A stretch of 8,571 bases of DNA from Bacteroidales bacterium (lineage in GTDB: Bacteria > Bacteroidota > Bacteroidia > Bacteroidales > JAAUTT01): positions 1-8,571 of the forward strand of contig JAAUTT010000143.1 of NCBI GenBank assembly GCA_012031335.1. Direction: 5' to 3'. Positions 6,921 through 8,571 of this stretch are shown piece after piece. Made by a program: the position numbers and the translations under genes. Position 1 is the first letter of the stretch; each line of letters begins with the position of its first letter. Under the pieces are notes generated by a model that saw only the letters and a list, made by a program, of their open reading frames with translations, ran no database searches and was not told the origin of the DNA.

Positions 6921-6950
6921 ATTGTATCAAACATATGTTCGTTATATTTG
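6921..6950 (+). promoter_or_regulatory. Bacteroidota-type promoter of the NifX/DUF134 cluster, with a palindrome in the spacer
   Basis: TATATTTG at 6943-6950 is a perfect TAnnTTTG -7 element. ATTG at 6921-6924 is a one-mismatch TTTG -33 box, 18 bases before it. The ATG of the first NifX gene follows 31 bases after the -7 box. Inside the spacer lies AACATATGTT (6930-6939), a perfect 10-base palindrome in operator position. The promoter also shows that an in-frame TTG at 6922 is not the start codon. Confidence 0.6.
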
Positions 6951-6981
6951 TGCGGCACAAAAGATACTTATACATACGAAA

Positions 6982-7350
6982 ATGAAAATAGCAATTCCTA
7001 CAACACAGGCAAAAACAGTGGATGCACATTTTGGACACTGCGAATTTTATACAGTTTTTACTGTAAGCGATACCCGTAGCGTAATTCATCAGGAAACTGT
7101 GGCCTCGCCCCAGGGTTGTGGATGTAAGTCAAATATCGCCGGTGTACTTCAAGAAATGGGCGTAACTGTTATGCTCGCCGGGAATATCGGTACAGGAGCT
7201 ATAAATGTATTAAGCAACCAGGGTATTGAAGTTATCAGAGGTTGCGAAGGCGATATTAGCAAAGTAATCGCCGGTTATTTGAATAATCAGCTGATTGATT
7301 CGGGTGAAACCTGCTCGCATCACAACGACGATCATACCTGTGAACACTAA
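6982..7350 (+). CDS. NifX/NifB-type FeMo-cofactor family protein (PF02579) with Cys/His-rich tail
   Basis: A 122-residue cytoplasmic protein of the dinitrogenase iron-molybdenum cofactor family, whose members bind or carry metal-sulfur clusters. Diagnostic features: opening MKIAIPTT; the DAHFGHCEFY motif (14-23); CGC at 46-48; and VMLAGNIGTGAINVL (63-77), the usual family core. Unlike the second copy downstream, it ends in CSHHNDDHTCEH, a Cys/His tail that could bind metal. The start at 6982 is chosen because MKIA is the family's normal N-terminus and a promoter occupies the in-frame extension upstream. It is first in a cluster with a DUF134 regulator 37 bases downstream and another NifX-type gene after that. 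No nifH, nifD or nifK is present, so a role in a non-nitrogenase metal-sulfur cluster, as for MTH1175-like or orange-protein relatives, is more likely. The specific partner is unknown. Confidence 0.88.
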   Translation: MKIAIPTTQAKTVDAHFGHCEFYTVFTVSDTRSVIHQETVASPQGCGCKSNIAGVLQEMGVTVMLAGNIGTGAINVLSNQGIEVIRGCEGDISKVIAGYLNNQLIDSGETCSHHNDDHTCEH

Positions 7351-7387
7351 AAAGTTGAGGTTTGTTACAGATTAAATTCAATTAAAA

Positions 7388-7807
7388 ATGCCTCGGCAAA
7401 AGCGAAACAGGAAAATAGCAAATCCTCCTCTTTTTAAGGGATTTAAACCAATGGGAATACCTGATGAAAGAGCTCCCGTTTTTATTCATTATGAGGAATA
7501 TGAGGCAATCCGTTTATGCGACTATGAACTTCATGGACAGGTTGAAGCTGCTAAACTGATGGAAGTATCCAGGCCTACCTTTACTAGGATATATGAAAGT
7601 GCGCGGCGTAAAGTTGCCCAGGCTTTCGCTGAAGGCAAACCTGTTATCTTCGAAGGTGGTAAGGTATATTTCGATAGCGGATGGTTTGTATGTAACAGTT
7701 GTGGATGCTGGTTTAACAACCCGGAAACGGAAGGTGCCGTAGAGTCCTGTCCTCTTTGCGGATCGATTGAAATAGCGCAATGTGCCGACAATAATAAGCC
7801 AGAATAA
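7388..7807 (+). CDS. DUF134 (UPF0251) family DNA-binding protein with zinc-ribbon-like C-terminus
   Basis: A 139-residue member of the UPF0251/DUF134 family, predicted DNA-binding proteins found mostly beside PF02579 genes. The N-terminus is basic (MPRQKRNRKI) and is followed by the family blocks GFKPMGIP (18-25) and YEEYEAIRLCDYE (35-47). A sigma-factor-like helix-turn-helix covers about 50-80, with EAAKLMEVSRPTFTRIYESA as the recognition region. The C-terminal third has CNSCGC (Cys102, 105, 107) and CPLC (Cys121, 124), arranged like a zinc ribbon or metal-sensing site. It is flanked on both sides by NifX-family genes and overlaps the translation unit of the second (two-base gap), so it probably regulates this cluster, perhaps in response to metal or redox state. 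That role is inference from context; the fold and family are well supported. No Shine-Dalgarno motif precedes its ATG. Confidence 0.88.
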   Translation: MPRQKRNRKIANPPLFKGFKPMGIPDERAPVFIHYEEYEAIRLCDYELHGQVEAAKLMEVSRPTFTRIYESARRKVAQAFAEGKPVIFEGGKVYFDSGWFVCNSCGCWFNNPETEGAVESCPLCGSIEIAQCADNNKPE

Positions 7808-7809
7808 AG

Positions 7810-8136
7810 ATGAAAGTTGCAATCACATCTACCGGTAATTTCCCGGGAGCCAAAATAGACAGCCGGTTTGGAAGGTGTTCTTATTTTGTTATTTACGATA
7901 CCGAAAATCAGGCCACTGAATACATACCTAATTCCGGAAAGGACAATATCGAAGGTGCTGGTCATGCTGCCGTGCAGCTTATAACTTCCCGAAATGTCCG
8001 AAAGGTAATCTCCGGTGAATTTGGAACTAAGGTAAAATCCGAATTCGACCGCATCAAAGTGCAGTTGATTATTATGCCCGATGAGAACAAAACTGTTCAG
8101 GATATTATCGATTATTTAAATCACCGAAAACACTGA
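7810..8136 (+). CDS. Second NifX-type FeMo-cofactor family protein (PF02579)
   Basis: A 108-residue PF02579 protein without the Cys/His tail of its upstream relative. The family signature is plain: MKVAITSTG, then IDSRFGRCSYFVIYD (16-30), GAGHAAVQLI (49-58), VRKVISGEFGTKV (63-75) and a C-terminal helix VQDIIDYLNH. This form resembles the stand-alone MTH1175-like carriers more than NifX proper. Its ATG lies two bases after the DUF134 stop codon, so the two are almost certainly translated together. The first NifX gene is likely in the same transcript. A hairpin follows three bases after the stop. The two NifX proteins in one cluster are diverged, not a recent duplication, suggesting distinct roles such as cluster carrier and acceptor; that division is speculative. 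Confidence 0.87.
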   Translation: MKVAITSTGNFPGAKIDSRFGRCSYFVIYDTENQATEYIPNSGKDNIEGAGHAAVQLITSRNVRKVISGEFGTKVKSEFDRIKVQLIIMPDENKTVQDIIDYLNHRKH

Positions 8137-8139
8137 TTA

Positions 8140-8160
8140 TAATTCAATTTCGTTGAATTA
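8140..8160 (+). terminator. Hairpin directly after the second NifX gene
   Basis: TAATTCAA (8140-8147) and TTGAATTA (8153-8160) form a perfect 8-bp stem with a TTTCG loop, starting four bases after the stop codon. It is A/T-rich and has no strong T tract behind it, but its placement suits the end of the three-gene transcript. Confidence 0.45.
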
Positions 8161-8446
8161 AGAACTCTTTACGCATCAAAGTGGCGCTAGCTTTTTGTTA
8201 AGTCAACGACATGGGAGTTGAACCAGTAAGCATCTGTAAGGGTACGATATTGAACCTTATATAACCCGGGCCATACCGAGCTGGCATTTGTGAGACGTAA
8301 AAACTGGAAACCATTTACTCCGCCGGAATTTGTTGGCAGACATTCGCAGATTTGCCAATATGGAAAATAAACGTAAATTGAGATACATGTCAAAAAAATG
8401 TTGATCTATATTAACTTATAAGCAGGAATCATCCTGTTTATAATGC
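8161..8446. other. Non-coding gap with a possible minus-strand gene remnant at 8187-8393
   Basis: No plus-strand gene is present. On the minus strand, 8187-8393 stays open for 68 codons and its last part, NGFQFLRLTNASSVWPGLYK then VQYRTLTDAYWFNSHVVDLT, looks protein-like, resembling the tail of a beta-sandwich domain. It has only a TTG start preceded by an in-frame stop, no promoter, and no recognised family. It may be a decayed C-terminal fragment or chance. Nothing else was recognised in the gap. Confidence 0.25.
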
Positions 8447-8476
8447 TTCGAAAAGGATTAATCCGGATTATTTTTG
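8447..8476 (+). promoter_or_regulatory. Promoter of the CoA-disulfide-reductase-like gene with overlapping palindromes
   Basis: TATTTTTG at 8469-8476 is a perfect TAnnTTTG -7 element; TTCG at 8447-8450 is a one-mismatch -33 box 18 bases before it. The ATG at 8504 follows 27 bases after the -7 box. The spacer contains GGATTAATCC (8455-8464) and TAATCCGGATTA (8459-8470), both perfect palindromes that overlap; the second covers the TA of the -7 element. A protein bound there would be expected to block transcription. Confidence 0.52.
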
Positions 8477-8503
8477 TACTGAATTTATAAACAATATGTA
8501 TCT

Positions 8504-8571
8504 ATGGAAAAAATACTCATAATAGGAGGCGTTGCAGCCGGCGCTACCGCAGCAGCTAAAGTTAGAAGAAT
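8504..8571 (+). CDS. Start of a CoA-disulfide reductase / NADH oxidase-type flavoprotein, cut by the right edge
   Basis: Only 22 complete codons are in the window: MEKILIIGGVAAGATAAAKV then RR. This is the characteristic N-terminus of pyridine nucleotide-disulfide oxidoreductases of the CoA-disulfide reductase / NADH oxidase / persulfide reductase group: a beta strand followed by the FAD-binding motif GGVAAGATAAAK. The catalytic cysteine and any C-terminal rhodanese domain would lie beyond the edge. It has its own promoter and is separated from the NifX cluster by a hairpin and about 370 bases, so it is probably a separate unit. If it is a CoA-persulfide or disulfide reductase, sulfur handling would fit beside metal-sulfur carrier proteins. 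Subfamily identity cannot be settled from so few residues. Confidence 0.72.
   Translation, partial: MEKILIIGGVAAGATAAAKVRR

Noticed and set aside
6922..6981. TTG at 6922 as start of the first NifX protein
   Set aside because: The extension overlaps a perfect TAnnTTTG promoter, and MKIA at 6982 is the normal family N-terminus.
7514..7965. Minus-strand ORFs opposite DUF134 and the second NifX gene
   Set aside because: They are antisense shadows of two well-supported genes.
6982..8136. Nitrogen-fixation gene cluster
   Set aside because: PF02579 proteins occur widely outside nitrogenase systems; no nifH, nifD, nifK, nifE, nifN or nifB radical-SAM domain is present.
3821..8210. 12-base repeat TAAGTCAACGAC at 3821-3832 and 8199-8210
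   Set aside because: A few 12-base matches are expected by chance in a window this long, and nothing around the two copies is shared.
1..8571. tRNA, rRNA, CRISPR array, insertion sequence or phage genes
   Set aside because: Both strands were read for these and none was recognised: no repeat-spacer pattern, transposase motif or cloverleaf was seen.

Overview
The window looks like chromosomal DNA of a member of the Bacteroidota, probably an anaerobic Bacteroidales/Marinilabiliales-type organism. Three signs point there. Start codons sit behind A/T-rich leaders without Shine-Dalgarno motifs. Two intergenic regions carry perfect TAnnTTTG promoter elements with TTTG-like boxes about 18 bases upstream. 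The gene families (membrane-anchored DUF362 protein, exported PF01261 TIM-barrel protein, NifX/DUF134 cluster) are common in that phylum. This is inference from sequence; no database search was run.

Left part (1-1446, minus strand): one long gene for an exported protein of unknown function, running off the left edge. It has a clear signal peptide but is split by a -1 frame change at a T6 run. The downstream part is a stop-free frame of 377 codons with no start of its own, so a start-to-stop ORF search misses it.

Middle (1680-6705, plus strand): a carbohydrate-oxidation block. It holds a zinc-dependent medium-chain dehydrogenase, a dehydrogenase strongly resembling YiaK (2,3-diketo-L-gulonate reductase), a DUF362 protein with an N-terminal membrane region, and an exported PF01261 sugar isomerase/epimerase-like barrel. 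The two dehydrogenases are 57 bases apart and probably form one unit acting on a sugar acid or sugar alcohol. The DUF362 gene is broken: its true N-terminus (three membrane helices) lies upstream of the intact ORF in two other frames, and both breaks are -1 changes. One falls exactly on a T TTTTTA heptamer.

Right part (6921-8571, plus strand): a compact metal/redox-type cluster. It holds a NifX-family (PF02579) protein with a Cys/His tail, a DUF134 (UPF0251) helix-turn-helix protein with a zinc-ribbon-like Cys cluster, and a second NifX-family protein two bases behind it. A hairpin follows, then a promoter with a 12-base palindrome in its spacer, then the first 22 codons of a CoA-disulfide-reductase-type flavoprotein. 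No nif structural genes are visible, so nitrogen fixation is not implied.

No tRNA, rRNA, CRISPR array, insertion sequence or phage gene was recognised. The most noteworthy signals are the three same-direction frame breaks in two genes and the palindromes placed inside the two right-hand promoters. Neither amounts to a clearly new system.
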